Below the pieces are notes generated by a model. The model did no database searches and was not told where the DNA came from. It was given only the letters and a program-made list of their open reading frames with translations. From positions 1,054,001-1,118,000 of the forward strand of contig NZ_CP041036.1 of the NCBI RefSeq assembly GCF_006385555.1: a stretch of 64,000 nucleotides of DNA, read 5' to 3'. Origin of the DNA: Shewanella polaris. Lineage in GTDB: Bacteria > Pseudomonadota > Gammaproteobacteria > Enterobacterales > Shewanellaceae. A program made the translations under genes and the position numbers. Numbering within the stretch: position 1 is the stretch's first letter; every line of letters begins with the position of its first letter. Positions 48,086-58,426 of this stretch are shown here, piece by piece.

Positions 48086-49759
48086 ATGTATAAAGCCTTT
48101 TATGGATTAAATGATAATCCTTTTTCTATCGCGCCTAACCCTCATTACATGTTTTTAAGTGATCGTCATCGTGAGGCCTTAGCTCATTTGACCTATGGTC
48201 TGGGTGAAACTGGTGGGTTTGTATTATTAACCGGTGAAGTTGGCACAGGAAAAACCACTGTTTCTCGGTGTTTATTACAACAAATACCAGACAATACTGA
48301 CACAGCCTTTATTCTTAATCCTTCGTTGACTGAGCTTGAACTCTTAGCAACGCTTTGTGATGAGTTGGGAATTCAATATGGCGATAATCCAACCTTAAAG
48401 CAGCTTACAGATTTGATTAGTCAGTATTTACTCAACAATCATAAAAATGGTCGTAATACAGTATTGATTATTGATGAAGCACAACATTTACGTTCTGAAG
48501 TATTAGAACAGCTGCGCTTATTGACTAATCTAGAAACCAATACCAAAAAGCTGTTGCAGGTCATTTTGATTGGTCAGCCAGAACTACAGCAACTGTTAAA
48601 GCGTCAAGATTTACGTCAGTTAGCACAACGGATCACAGCTCGTTATCACTTATTACCGTTAAATAAAGATGAAATTGGCTTATATGTACTGCACCGCTTA
48701 CAAGTGGCTGGTCGACACGAGCCCCTGTTTACCCGTAAAGCGATAACTGCGTTGCATAAGCATTCTGGCGGCATTCCACGCTTAACCAATTTACTATGTG
48801 AACGAGCGCTTATGGCTGGATATGGTCAAGCTAAGGTACCGATTGATCATAAAATGGTTAATCAAGCAGCGGTTGAAGTGTTAGGTAATATTGATACGCC
48901 TAGTGATAAGCGCTGGCCATTTGTTGCTGCGACAGTGTTAGTTTTGGTGTTTGGTTTGTCATTTTATCTATTTAACCGCTCGGCCATTGATAACAACTTT
49001 AATGTTAATGCGGCAACAGCTAATAACACAACCCAACAGCCTGAAAATACTAATACTACAACGGTTTTATCTAGTGTAACAAACCTGCCTATCACAACTG
49101 AGACTCAACAAGTCCAAACAACTACGGCAGCAGTTAATGCACAGCAACAAATACTCAATCAAGCTATGTTGCAAAGCAGCAATATTGATAATGCCTTTGC
49201 GGGTTTATTTGGCTTGTGGAATAAACAACCTATTATTGGCTTGTCGGCCTGCCAGGCGGCGCAACAGCAAGGTTTAGCCTGTTACCAGCAACAAGGTAAT
49301 TGGTACAGTATTATGCGCTTGAATTACCCTGCTGTGGTGTATTTACAAGATGCACAAGCGAACGTATTTTATGGTGTGATTGTAGAGCGCCAAGCCGAGC
49401 AAATTTTATTGCAGTTAGGTGAGCAGCAATTTTGGGTGAATAAAGATTGGTTTGATCGTCACTTTAGTGGCACCTTCGAAATTTTATGGCAACCAGATAG
49501 TGTATTGCCTCGAGAAATTAGTTTGTCTTCCAGTTTGGGGCAAGTTCAGTGGCTTGAAAATAGCTTAGCGTTAGTTAATAAACGTCCTGCTAGATTGCTT
49601 ACCCAATTTGACAGCGATTTAGAACAACAGTTAATGCAATTTCAACGTCAGCATGGTTTAAAACCCGATGGTATTGCTGGAAATCAGACCTTGGTTCAAC
49701 TTAACTTATATTTAAGTCAGCAAGGTCCACGATTAAGTGCCTCTGAGGAGCGCAATTAA
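48086..49759 (+). CDS. gspA: General secretion pathway protein A (ExeA-type ATPase)
   Basis: A 557-residue membrane AAA+ ATPase. MYKAFYGLNDNPFSIAPNP is the family start, Walker A GEVGTGKT is at residues 50-57, Walker B is in TVLIIDEAQHL, one transmembrane helix follows at about 275-293, then a Gln/Thr-rich linker, a C39-like fold region and a C-terminal peptidoglycan-binding domain (LMQFQRQHGLKPDGIAGNQT). With GspB it inserts the type II secretin through peptidoglycan. Its stop overlaps the gspB start by one base. The rest of the secretion system is not in the window. Confidence 0.9.
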   Translation: MYKAFYGLNDNPFSIAPNPHYMFLSDRHREALAHLTYGLGETGGFVLLTGEVGTGKTTVSRCLLQQIPDNTDTAFILNPSLTELELLATLCDELGIQYGDNPTLKQLTDLISQYLLNNHKNGRNTVLIIDEAQHLRSEVLEQLRLLTNLETNTKKLLQVILIGQPELQQLLKRQDLRQLAQRITARYHLLPLNKDEIGLYVLHRLQVAGRHEPLFTRKAITALHKHSGGIPRLTNLLCERALMAGYGQAKVPIDHKMVNQAAVEVLGNIDTPSDKRWPFVAATVLVLVFGLSFYLFNRSAIDNNFNVNAATANNTTQQPENTNTTTVLSSVTNLPITTETQQVQTTTAAVNAQQQILNQAMLQSSNIDNAFAGLFGLWNKQPIIGLSACQAAQQQGLACYQQQGNWYSIMRLNYPAVVYLQDAQANVFYGVIVERQAEQILLQLGEQQFWVNKDWFDRHFSGTFEILWQPDSVLPREISLSSSLGQVQWLENSLALVNKRPARLLTQFDSDLEQQLMQFQRQHGLKPDGIAGNQTLVQLNLYLSQQGPRLSASEERN

Positions 49760-50835
49760 TGTCGATTCTATTAGATGCAGTCAATCGTCAAAAGCAGCAG
49801 CAAACTGATGTTGTCGATATAATGTCGATACCATCCCATCAATATTCACCACCCACTAAGGGCTCTCGAAAGCTTAATAAGTTCAGTGTGCTTGCCGTTA
49901 CTATTGCAATTGGTATTGGCGCTGCTTGGGGAATGAGTGCGTTATTACAATCTCCTTCAAAGCAATTAGGGACCGTTGAACCAATAACCGCGGTAGGCAC
50001 TCAAGCTACAGTCATTGCCGCGCCAGCAAATTCGTTGGTAACGTCAACCGGTCAACCTTCGGTTACTACAAAGGTGGAGCTCGCGGTGCAAAATAATGAT
50101 GAGATCCGCTTGGCAGGTAAAGTGGCATTGCCTATTGCAAAACCGTTTAATAATTTTAGCTTAGCGGCATCCGTAGGTTCAAATGTTAACGCCAACACCC
50201 AAACTTATACAGCATCAGCAGAGGCTGATAGATCATATTCTCAATCAAACCAGTTAAGCCAAGCAAATCAATCTAACGACCAGCAACAGGATGATCAAAA
50301 CGAGCAAGATCGTATTGATCAAGCTGCAGCCCTTAATCGCCAAGAAGAGCAAGCGCAACAAGAGATTATTTTAGGTGCTAATGCTAACCGCCGAGGGTTG
50401 GCAGAACTTGAAGCATTACGTTTACAAGTCAATGCTGCTGCAAAAGATGTTGATTTTTCTTCGGTAAAACAACCATCGATTGATGAACGTAATAATTTGT
50501 TAGCGGCCTTTCAAACGGCACTCAAAGATGTTGAATATGAGCAGTCTGTCAATCAACAAGTGACCGAACCAAAGCTTGATCCGATCCCAACGCCAAGTAA
50601 TAATCAAATTCCAAAGTATGGTGATTTACCTGCCAGTGTGCAGTTACAAGTGCCCGAGTTTACTATTAATGCTCATGTCTATTCGACAGAACCCAGTAAC
50701 CGTTGGCTAAATGTCGATGGGGTTGAATTACAGCAGGGTGACATGATTCAGAATAAGCTCACTATCGTTGAAATTCGCCCTCGGGATATAGTGTTAGAAA
50801 TTGACGGTGAACAATTTAGGGTACCAGCCATTTAA
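49759..50835 (+). CDS. gspB: General secretion pathway protein B (ExeB-type)
   Basis: A 358-residue protein with a cytoplasmic N-terminus (MSILLDAVNRQKQQQ), one helix at about 45-63, a long low-complexity periplasmic linker rich in Gln, Asn and Ala, and a C-terminal GspB domain (about 298-358; INAHVYSTEPSNRWLNVDG, GEQFRVPAI). Translationally coupled to gspA through TAATG. It partners GspA in the secretin-assembly complex. Confidence 0.9.
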   Translation: MSILLDAVNRQKQQQTDVVDIMSIPSHQYSPPTKGSRKLNKFSVLAVTIAIGIGAAWGMSALLQSPSKQLGTVEPITAVGTQATVIAAPANSLVTSTGQPSVTTKVELAVQNNDEIRLAGKVALPIAKPFNNFSLAASVGSNVNANTQTYTASAEADRSYSQSNQLSQANQSNDQQQDDQNEQDRIDQAAALNRQEEQAQQEIILGANANRRGLAELEALRLQVNAAAKDVDFSSVKQPSIDERNNLLAAFQTALKDVEYEQSVNQQVTEPKLDPIPTPSNNQIPKYGDLPASVQLQVPEFTINAHVYSTEPSNRWLNVDGVELQQGDMIQNKLTIVEIRPRDIVLEIDGEQFRVPAI

Positions 50836-50872
50836 CTCAACCATTATCATTTATGTTGATTAATTTCAGATC

Positions 50873-50899
50873 AAAAAAGGCGCTATAAGCGCCTTTTTT
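50873..50899. terminator. Bidirectional terminator between gspB and nhaD
   Basis: A perfect 11-bp stem (50873-50883 with 50889-50899) with a 5-base loop and A/T runs either side, placed between two convergent genes. Confidence 0.9.
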
Positions 50900-50922
50900 A
50901 TGGGGTAAGCTCTAACTAATGC

Positions 50923-52170
50923 TTAACCGTGGATCTGATTGGCTAAAAATAAGGTTAATCCATAACCTATGCAGTAGCATAATAGTAATGCAGGAACATA
51001 TTTTAAGTAGCTGACAAATGTCAGCTCCTCAACTTTACTCATTGCAATAATACCTGATGCAGAACCGATAACTAATAACGAACCACCCACACCAACAGAG
51101 TAGGTTAATCCTAACCATTGTGCAGTTGTTAGAATAGGATCTGCTTTTAACAGTGCTGCCGTTAATGGCACGTTGTCTAAAAGTGCAGAACCGACACCAG
51201 TGAAGAAGTTAGAAATACTTGGGTTATACATGCCATAGACTTCGGTTAATAAATTCAGGGTGCCGATTTCTTTAAGCATACCCACAAGTAATAAAATACC
51301 TAAGAAGAACAATAGAGTGTCGAATTCTACTTGACGTATATATTCTAATACTTGCACTTCTTCAGATTTACTTTTATTGGTATTTCCCACTAAGAACATC
51401 ACTGATAAACCGAATAAAAAGGTCAATACAGGGGGGATTCCAAAGAGGACGTTAAGCACCATTGTTAATATAATGGTCGTGAAGAAAATCACCCCGATAA
51501 CAATATCGACGGTATTATAATTTTGCGCAGTAGGTGTGGTGCTTACATGTCCTTCTGCTTTGAGTGAGAACAGTATTGCCAGAATAGTGACACTAATGCC
51601 TGCAGGAATGAACAGTATTAATAATTCTGAAATATGTACCTTTCCCGCAAGAAAAATCATCAACGTTGTCACATCACCAGTGATTAATGCAACTCCACCA
51701 GAGTTCACAGCAAAGATAATTAACACTGCCATACGACGGCGTATTTGTTTATCTAAATTAAAGGTTGTCAGTAAACCTAATGACACCAGTGTGGCAGTAA
51801 CGTTGTCACAAAAAGTCGATAATACTAATGAAAATATGCCTACCTGAATCATTAACATTCGCACTGAGACTTGTTGTGGAAATATTTTTTGCACCAGTAC
51901 TTGGATCATACCTTTAGCATTAAGGTAAGCTACAAAGGTCATGGTAGACATTAAAAATAGCCATAATGTGGCGATTTCTAATAAGTTTTCATTAAGCTCT
52001 TTGCCAACCAACTTACTGCTCTCAGGACTACCAGAGGCAATGAATAATGTGATCCAAGCAATACAGCCAAGAAACAGGGTGGTTTTCGCTTTATTAATAT
52101 GGGTAACTTCTTCGAGCACAATACTTAACAGCGCAAGCACTGCAAGTGAGATAAGAAAGGTATGTAGCAT
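50923..52170 (-). CDS. nhaD: NhaD-type Na+/H+ antiporter
   Basis: A 415-residue polytopic membrane protein with about twelve helices. STFCDNVTATLVSLGLL and FAVNSGGVALITGDVTTLMIFLAG, with the ion-binding Asp and Asn/Thr, are NhaD landmarks. LLFFLGILLLVGMLKEIG and SALLDNVPLTAALL repeat the inverted halves of the IT superfamily. It would export Na+ (and Li+) in a marine setting. The ATG has only a distant GGA upstream. Confidence 0.92.
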   Translation of the reverse strand: MLHTFLISLAVLALLSIVLEEVTHINKAKTTLFLGCIAWITLFIASGSPESSKLVGKELNENLLEIATLWLFLMSTMTFVAYLNAKGMIQVLVQKIFPQQVSVRMLMIQVGIFSLVLSTFCDNVTATLVSLGLLTTFNLDKQIRRRMAVLIIFAVNSGGVALITGDVTTLMIFLAGKVHISELLILFIPAGISVTILAILFSLKAEGHVSTTPTAQNYNTVDIVIGVIFFTTIILTMVLNVLFGIPPVLTFLFGLSVMFLVGNTNKSKSEEVQVLEYIRQVEFDTLLFFLGILLLVGMLKEIGTLNLLTEVYGMYNPSISNFFTGVGSALLDNVPLTAALLKADPILTTAQWLGLTYSVGVGGSLLVIGSASGIIAMSKVEELTFVSYLKYVPALLLCYCIGYGLTLFLANQIHG

Positions 52171-52406
52171 GACTGCAATTCCAACTTTGTGTTGTAGGTA
52201 ACCAAAATCATTACCCTGAATTTTTGCTAACCTAATTCAACCCCATTTTAAGGTTAAATTAAGCTTTCCGTTTTGCGGTGGCGATCACATCACATAATGA
52301 GCCATTTCGCAACACAGATCACAGTTAATTCAGCGACAATCGACTAAAGAAGTGCGTAGACATTTGAACAAGGGGACGAGGAAGGTATAAATGTATTATC
52401 TCAAAT

Positions 52407-52445
52407 AAAAATAGGACAAATAACATCGTTATTTATCCTATTTTT
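52407..52445 (-). terminator. hemL terminator
   Basis: An 18-bp stem with one G-T-type mismatch (52407-52424 with 52428-52445), 3-base loop and T tail on the minus strand, 75 bases past the hemL stop. The remaining 349-base nhaD-hemL gap has no gene. Confidence 0.8.
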
Positions 52446-52519
52446 GTGACCAACTTTTTGATTACCAGCTATTCGCTTAACGTAGATTAACCACCACTAG
52501 CGTTAAGGAATGCAGTTAA

Positions 52520-53806
52520 TTATTTCATTGTGGCAAATACGCGATCTACAGCCGCTAATGTTAATTCAATTTCAGCGTCGCCGTGAGCCATTGACATGAA
52601 ACCAGCTTCATAAGCACTTGGTGCTAAATAAACACCTTCATCTAGCATGCCATGGTAGAAATGACGGAAGTGATCCATGTTGCATTTGATCACTTGAGAA
52701 AATGACGTCATTGGCGCGGTATCTTCGGTGAAGAATATACCAAACATGCCGCCCACATAATTGATGTTCAGTGGAATTCCATGCTTATCTGCCGCGGCTT
52801 TAAAGCCTTCTGCAACACGTTTAGTTTTATCAGCAAGTGCTTCATACAAACCAGGTTCACACAAAGCATCCATTTGCGCTAATCCAGCTGTCATGGCAAT
52901 AGGATTACCAGATAAAGTACCCGCTTGATAAACCGGACCCGTTGGTGCGATAAACTGCATGACATCTTTACGGCCACCAAATGCGCCTACAGGCATACCG
53001 CCACCAATCACTTTGCCAAGAGTGGTTAAGTCTGGAGTTACGCCGTAGTGACCTTGTGCGCCGCTCATAGATACACGGAAACCGGTCATCACTTCATCAA
53101 TAATCAATAACGCACCGAATTCATCACAAATGGCACGTAAGCCTTGTAAAAAGCCTTCTACTGGTGGAATACAATTCATATTGCCAGCGACAGGTTCAAC
53201 GATAATACAAGCGATACCATCAGGTTGTTGCTCAAAGATCGCACGTACCGAATCAAGGTCGTTATAAGTAGCAGTTAATGTGTGCTTAGCAAAGTCTTCA
53301 GGAATCCCTGGAGAACTTGGTTGCCCTAAAGTTAACGCGCCAGATCCTGCTTTAACTAATAAGCAATCAGCATGACCGTGGTAACAACCTTCAAATTTTA
53401 AAATATTGTCACGATTAGTAAAACCACGGGCTAAACGGATAGCACTCATGGTTGCTTCGGTACCTGAACTGACCATACGTACTTGTTCTATCGATGGCAC
53501 CATAGCAATGACTTTTTCAGCCATTTTTACTTCAAGTTCAGTCGGCGCACCAAATGATAAGCCGTTTTCGACAGCGTCTAACACCGCTTGACGGATTTTA
53601 GGATGATTATGGCCTAAAATCATAGGTCCCCATGAACCCACATAGTCGATGTATTTTTTGCCATCGGCATCAAAAATATAAGCGCCATCAGCTTTTTCAA
53701 TGAACAGTGGTGAACCACCTACACCATCAAAGGCTCGTACTGGTGAATTAACGCCACCAGGAATGGTTTTTTTAGCCTGTTCAAATAAAACTTCGGAACG
53801 GGTCAT
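52520..53806 (-). CDS. hemL: Glutamate-1-semialdehyde 2,1-aminomutase
   Basis: A 428-residue PLP enzyme making 5-aminolevulinate for haem. [33 protein letters not shown] and Schiff-base Lys265 in [18 protein letters not shown] match the family exactly in position. [22 protein letters not shown] is the conserved N-terminus. AAGGATTAGAC precedes the ATG. It lies 26 bases after pyrB, an arrangement that may give cotranscription despite unrelated pathways. Confidence 0.97.
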   Translation of the reverse strand: MTRSEVLFEQAKKTIPGGVNSPVRAFDGVGGSPLFIEKADGAYIFDADGKKYIDYVGSWGPMILGHNHPKIRQAVLDAVENGLSFGAPTELEVKMAEKVIAMVPSIEQVRMVSSGTEATMSAIRLARGFTNRDNILKFEGCYHGHADCLLVKAGSGALTLGQPSSPGIPEDFAKHTLTATYNDLDSVRAIFEQQPDGIACIIVEPVAGNMNCIPPVEGFLQGLRAICDEFGALLIIDEVMTGFRVSMSGAQGHYGVTPDLTTLGKVIGGGMPVGAFGGRKDVMQFIAPTGPVYQAGTLSGNPIAMTAGLAQMDALCEPGLYEALADKTKRVAEGFKAAADKHGIPLNINYVGGMFGIFFTEDTAPMTSFSQVIKCNMDHFRHFYHGMLDEGVYLAPSAYEAGFMSMAHGDAEIELTLAAVDRVFATMK

Positions 53807-53832
53807 GTCTAATCCTTAATATTATGCGCCAA

Positions 53833-54852
53833 TTATCTATCGGCTTTACGTGAATACCAGTTTACTGGGCACTCATACTTTTCGAGTTGGTTTTCAACCC
53901 CAAGTGTTAATGCAAAAAGTGCCATGCGTATAAGTAAGCCGTTGTCGGCTTGTCTAAAAATAGCCAAACTTGGATGGCTGTTTAAATCATTATCGAGTTC
54001 ATTTGCTTGCGCGCGTGAATCACGAGGTAGTGGATGCATAATCACCGTATTTGATTTGCAATGCTGCGTATAAATATTGTGATTTAAGCGAAACTTTCCT
54101 CGGTACTTGTTGGCTTCTTCTTGTGAAGGAAAGCGCTCTTCTTGAATGCGTGTCAGATATAGAATATCTGCATGATGCAAATTACCTTCAAGTTGTTCTG
54201 TTATTGTGATCTTATGGCCAGCATTTTCAATGTCGGCGATCACATAGTCAGGCATTGCTAGTTCACTTGGTGATATCAATGTGAACTGAATGTCTTTATG
54301 CATACAAAGTAAGCGTGATAATGAATGTACAGTACGACCATATTTTAAATCGCCAACCATTGCTATATGCATACCATCAATACCCATACCTGCATGGCCT
54401 AACTCTTTTTTGATGGTAAATAAATCCAGCAAAGCTTGAGTTGGATGTTCATTAGAACCATCGCCACCATTGATAACAGGTACTCGGCTTCCTTCTGCAA
54501 ATTCTTTGACTGAATAGGCATCTGGATGACGCATAGCAATTACATCTGAGTATGTTGATAACACTCTTGCTGTGTCATATAAAGACTCACCTTTTGATAA
54601 TGACGACGATGCCATTCCAGTCGTTTCGCGTACATGACCGCCAAGTAAGTTGAAGGCACAACCAAAACTGACCCGAGTACGGGTACTCGCTTCAAAAAAC
54701 AGATTACCTAAAATAGCACCATCTAATACTTTAGTGCGTTTCTCACGTAAAGCATAGGGGGTCATTCTACTTGCGACGTTAAAAATAGTGTTAATTGAAT
54801 CCAGATCTAACTGGTTTACTGAAAGGATGTGTGAACCTTCGAACTGCGTCAT
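53833..54852 (-). CDS. pyrB: Aspartate carbamoyltransferase
   Basis: 339 residues from the ATG at 54852; a further 12 residues upstream look non-homologous. The carbamoyl-phosphate loop FFEASTRTRVSF and the aspartate-side NGGDGSNEHPTQALLDLFT are intact. MHPLPRDSRAQ is the conserved C-terminal aspartate site. No pyrI regulatory subunit gene follows, so the enzyme is either unregulated by nucleotides or has pyrI elsewhere. No UTP-sensing leader was recognised upstream. Confidence 0.94.
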   Translation of the reverse strand: MTQFEGSHILSVNQLDLDSINTIFNVASRMTPYALREKRTKVLDGAILGNLFFEASTRTRVSFGCAFNLLGGHVRETTGMASSSLSKGESLYDTARVLSTYSDVIAMRHPDAYSVKEFAEGSRVPVINGGDGSNEHPTQALLDLFTIKKELGHAGMGIDGMHIAMVGDLKYGRTVHSLSRLLCMHKDIQFTLISPSELAMPDYVIADIENAGHKITITEQLEGNLHHADILYLTRIQEERFPSQEEANKYRGKFRLNHNIYTQHCKSNTVIMHPLPRDSRAQANELDNDLNSHPSLAIFRQADNGLLIRMALFALTLGVENQLEKYECPVNWYSRKADR

Positions 54853-55129
54853 CAGCCTGATTTCCAAAGTGTAGGGCAAAATAGGCACCAGAACAGCATG
54901 TTATTTCACCGTTATTTTATAGGGTATTTATCGATTTTTTTTATAATGTGGCTGAGGCAAAATTGTAGCAGAAAATAACGAACAGATAAATATAATAACC
55001 GTGTAGAAATAACAGATTCACTTGCTGCTGAGAAGAACATTCTTGGGTTTTTAGCTGAGGTTATTCATTCCATTTCTATGGTCGTTCTCATTAATTTAGC
55101 CAACACCCACAGAATATAACAATGGCTAT

Positions 55130-56869
55130 TTATATTTGCCCCGCGCGAATTTCTTGTAATAAATTGGACCAACTAATCACCCCAACCACTTTTTGATTAT
55201 TAGGGCTATTGGGGCTATATCGGTAAATATATACTTCACCAGATCGTTTAGGTGCTAGAGCTTCATAGGCTTCGTTCAAGGTAGCGGTATCTGATAACCC
55301 TAGCATTAGATGGCGCGAGAGCGTGGTTGAATCTTCAACAGATGGCATTTCGAGTCGTAACATTTCAATCTGTCCCTCGGCATTACGTACCAATACCGGA
55401 CGACCTTCTGCGCGTTTTAGTACTTCAAGCAACAGTTCGTCATCATCGTTGACAATAACAAAACGTTTATCCATTAATACTCGGACGCCTTTCATTTGCA
55501 GCCCTTGGTTCAATGGAGCAACTTTGTAACCTAGGCCCATAATATCGAGCTGTTTCAAAAGCAGAGAGTTAGTGTTAAGGCCTTGGTATGCGGTTAAAAA
55601 TGCTGGAATGGTAACAAACATGGCAGGTAAAATAATCGACGCATCATTGGTTAATTCAAGAAGTGCAACTAAGGCCGCCAAAGGTGCGCTAAGGCAAACG
55701 CCCATCATTGCCGTCATGCCAATTACGGTATATAAACCCACATAAGGCGCAATAGATGGAAATAGTAAACTACTGATTAAGGCTAAAATTGCGCCGATCA
55801 ATGCGCCAATACCATAAAGAGGGCCTATAAGTCCGCCTGGTACACCTAATCCTATAGCCGCAATAGTTGCCAACATTTTTGCGAATAACAACGCAATTAA
55901 AAATAATAAACTAGGGTGGTCGCTAATTGCCTCGCTAATCGCAAAATCACCAGAACCTAGCGCTTGTGGCATCACTAAACCTATTAGTGTGGTTACGGCT
56001 CCAGCAATAAGCAGTCGATAAATTAATGGCCAGTTTTGCCCTGTAGCGGTTACTTTCATGAGCGAAAAGTTAAACAGTGCTGCGACACACCCCAATGCTA
56101 CGCCGCCAATGAGTAATATTGGATAATGGTCCAATGGAATGTGGATGACATTGATTAACTCATATTCGTGAATATTACCAAACACAAGTTGACTGGAAAC
56201 TGCACCGCAAATAGCAGAGATCATAATGGGGAAGAAGTATTGGATCTTGTATTCTCGAACAATAACTTCAAACACAAATAATACTGCTGCAAGTGGTGCG
56301 TTGAAGATGGCTGCTATACCAGCGGCTATTCCGCTGGCACACATAATGCGCACGCTATTGTCTGGCAACGAAAACTTTTCAGCCATAACACTAGCGCTAA
56401 CAGCACCAAGGTGAATTGCGGGACCTTCTTTCCCGACAGAGAAATTAGCCATCAATGCAATTAATGCTTGGGAAAACTGTCCTGCAGCAGACTGAAGTGG
56501 AACCTTACCATAGTGTAATTTAAATCGATGTAATACATAGGCTATGCCCATACGCCGATAGCGTTTTGAGCCAATAAGTGACAGTAACCAAATCAGTATT
56601 GCACCCATTAATGGGAGGTAAATGCGCCAGTCTGTTAAGGTTGAACTGATATGAGCTGTATCAGAAAGCAGATATTGCTCTGACCACACAAGGCATAAAC
56701 GAAATAAAATAATAACCACTGAAGCGATAATCGCAAACAGCAGTGCCAGTGCGCAAAGTTGCACACTAATTTTGGCTTGAGATAATTTATCTCTAAATTC
56801 GTTACGCAGATATTTGCGCGCAGCTCTTTTGGCGTGAATAATAGCAACTTTATTTATCTTAAACTGCAC
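55130..56869 (-). CDS. CLC-family chloride channel/transporter with C-terminal CBS pair
   Basis: A 579-residue protein. GTG at 56869 is the only plausible start near the first helix. Residues 30-440 form the CLC membrane fold with GKEGPAIH (gating glutamate retained) and GVPGGLIGPLYGIGALIG. Residues 455-579 carry a CBS-like pair. Compared with E. coli ClcA, the proton glutamate of IIEE is FEV here, the first filter motif GSGIP reads RRMGI, and the central Tyr appears replaced by Ser. That pattern suggests a channel or altered transporter rather than a ClcA-like 2:1 antiporter. Confidence 0.85.
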   Translation of the reverse strand: MQFKINKVAIIHAKRAARKYLRNEFRDKLSQAKISVQLCALALLFAIIASVVIILFRLCLVWSEQYLLSDTAHISSTLTDWRIYLPLMGAILIWLLSLIGSKRYRRMGIAYVLHRFKLHYGKVPLQSAAGQFSQALIALMANFSVGKEGPAIHLGAVSASVMAEKFSLPDNSVRIMCASGIAAGIAAIFNAPLAAVLFVFEVIVREYKIQYFFPIMISAICGAVSSQLVFGNIHEYELINVIHIPLDHYPILLIGGVALGCVAALFNFSLMKVTATGQNWPLIYRLLIAGAVTTLIGLVMPQALGSGDFAISEAISDHPSLLFLIALLFAKMLATIAAIGLGVPGGLIGPLYGIGALIGAILALISSLLFPSIAPYVGLYTVIGMTAMMGVCLSAPLAALVALLELTNDASIILPAMFVTIPAFLTAYQGLNTNSLLLKQLDIMGLGYKVAPLNQGLQMKGVRVLMDKRFVIVNDDDELLLEVLKRAEGRPVLVRNAEGQIEMLRLEMPSVEDSTTLSRHLMLGLSDTATLNEAYEALAPKRSGEVYIYRYSPNSPNNQKVVGVISWSNLLQEIRAGQI

Positions 56870-57017
56870 TGTTTCGCTCTAAGCTGATTGGCATTATCAA
56901 GCATACAGTAGTTAACCTCCGTTCTGGATAATAAACGGATATCGAACCGTTCTTGGTCCTGCTAACAGCGTAAAATGGATTCTCAATAGTTTATCTATTG
57001 AAGTGTTAATTCATTTT

Positions 57018-57117
57018 GTTAGCAAAACAAATGAGCAGTTTGATATAGAATTAATCATATTTACTGATATTGCTTTATTAACCTCATCTCTTAACCCGAG
57101 TTGAGGTGCGTTATTAA
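57018..57117 (+). repeat. Leader of the DUF6776 gene, similar to the folK leader
   Basis: Shares ordered blocks with 43253-43347: GTTAG-AAAACAAATG, AGTTTGATA and CATCTCTTA-CCCGAG with matching spacing. It ends 14 bases before the downstream ATG. See the folK leader entry. Confidence 0.55.
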
Positions 57118-57131
57118 AAGGTTGTTACTTA

Positions 57132-57911
57132 ATGTTAAATTATCACCGTTGGTTAGACAGACTGCAAGTTTTAGAGCGAAAAAACCGGACATCGGGCATA
57201 TACTTAATAAGTTTAATGTTAGTGTGCTTTTTAATTGGTGCGATAAGTTTTAATTTATGGCTTTCTTTTGCTCCAGAGGCGACACCTAATAGCGTTAGTG
57301 GCAAACGCAAATTATTGCTGGAACTCGACACACAAGCACAAGCGCTTGCCAGTCGAAATTTAGCGTTAAGCATTGCAGAAAATGCCAATAAAGAAATGCA
57401 AGAGATGTTTAGCCGTCAATTAACTGAGCAAAAAGAATTAGAAAAAGAATTATCATTTTATCGCAGTGTCATGGTAAATGATGCAGACATTGAAGGCGTG
57501 GCAATTGATGGGGTAGAGTTGTCCCGAGGGTTAATTCCCGAGCAATATCAATTGCGTTTAATTCTAACCCAGTTGCAAAAACGCAAAATAAAAGTCAAAG
57601 CGAAAGCTCGGGCTAGTGTAATCTTGCTGGGGTCCCAAGACGGCCATCCTACCGAGTTGTCACTCAGTAAGTTGGTGAATAAAAAACTGGATTTCGAGTT
57701 TAATTATTTTCAAATTATGGACACTGATTTTGTCTTACCTGTAGGTTTTAATTTGCAAAGGATATCCGTTACAGTGAAGGTCAATGCCAGCCGTGGTGTT
57801 AAAGGTGGCGAGATTGAGCAAACCTTTAATGTACCGGAGTTGTTGATGGGTGAAAAAGAACTGCGGGTAATACTTGAACAAAATAGTCAGGTAAAGGATA
57901 ATTCTCAGTAG
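57132..57911 (+). CDS. DUF6776-like single-pass membrane protein
   Basis: A 259-residue protein with one N-terminal helix (about residues 22-42), a coiled coil (about 60-112; heptads through IAENANKEMQEMFSRQL) and a soluble beta-rich C-terminal domain. The position directly upstream of erpA is common in Shewanella. I recognise the layout as DUF6776, an uncharacterised family. A divisome- or pilus-linked function is possible but not shown. 21 bases separate it from erpA. Confidence 0.68.
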   Translation: MLNYHRWLDRLQVLERKNRTSGIYLISLMLVCFLIGAISFNLWLSFAPEATPNSVSGKRKLLLELDTQAQALASRNLALSIAENANKEMQEMFSRQLTEQKELEKELSFYRSVMVNDADIEGVAIDGVELSRGLIPEQYQLRLILTQLQKRKIKVKAKARASVILLGSQDGHPTELSLSKLVNKKLDFEFNYFQIMDTDFVLPVGFNLQRISVTVKVNASRGVKGGEIEQTFNVPELLMGEKELRVILEQNSQVKDNSQ

Positions 57912-57932
57912 AAACCGAAGTAAGAGGTAGTA

Positions 57933-58283
57933 ATGACTGAACAAGTTGATGCAGCAATGCCGATCCAATTTACCGATGCGGCGGCGATAAAAGTAAAAGG
58001 ACTGTTGGAAGAAGAACAGAATCCTGAATTAAAACTACGTGTGTACGTTACAGGTGGTGGTTGCTCAGGTTTTCAGTATGGCTTTACATTCGATGAAAAA
58101 GTCAACGAAGGTGATTTCACTATTGAAAAGCAAGGTGTACTACTGGTAGTTGATCCAATGAGTCTTCAGTATCTTGTGGGCGGTGAAGTGGATTACACAT
58201 CAGGTCTTGAAGGTTCACGTTTTTTCGTTAGAAATCCTAATGCAACGACCACTTGTGGTTGTGGGGCAAGTTTCTCTGTATAA
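57933..58283 (+). CDS. erpA: Iron-sulfur cluster insertion protein
   Basis: A 116-residue A-type Fe-S carrier. The three cluster cysteines are Cys44 in [11 protein letters not shown] and Cys108/Cys110 in [11 protein letters not shown]. The N-terminal [21 protein letters not shown] matches ErpA better than IscA. AGAGGTAGTA precedes the ATG. Terminator at 58358. Confidence 0.96.
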   Translation: MTEQVDAAMPIQFTDAAAIKVKGLLEEEQNPELKLRVYVTGGGCSGFQYGFTFDEKVNEGDFTIEKQGVLLVVDPMSLQYLVGGEVDYTSGLEGSRFFVRNPNATTTCGCGASFSV

Positions 58284-58357
58284 CGATTTTGATACACCGA
58301 TAAGCAGATCTTAGGACGAATATTAACTTTGTGTCCTTCAATATGTTTTTATGCAAT

Positions 58358-58384
58358 AAAAAGCCGTCTATTGACGGCTTTTTT
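58358..58384 (+). terminator. erpA terminator
   Basis: Stem AAAAAGCCGTC / GACGGCTTTTT with a 4-base loop, 75 bases past the erpA stop. It faces the convergent gene ending at 58427 and may serve both. Confidence 0.88.
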
Positions 58385-58426
58385 GATTTTTAGAGCATGG
58401 TTTAGCAATCAAAGGATAACCTACGA

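Noticed and set aside
54853..55129. PyrBI-style UTP-sensitive leader before pyrB
   Set aside because: No leader peptide with a clear pyrimidine-rich pause and terminator pair could be identified.
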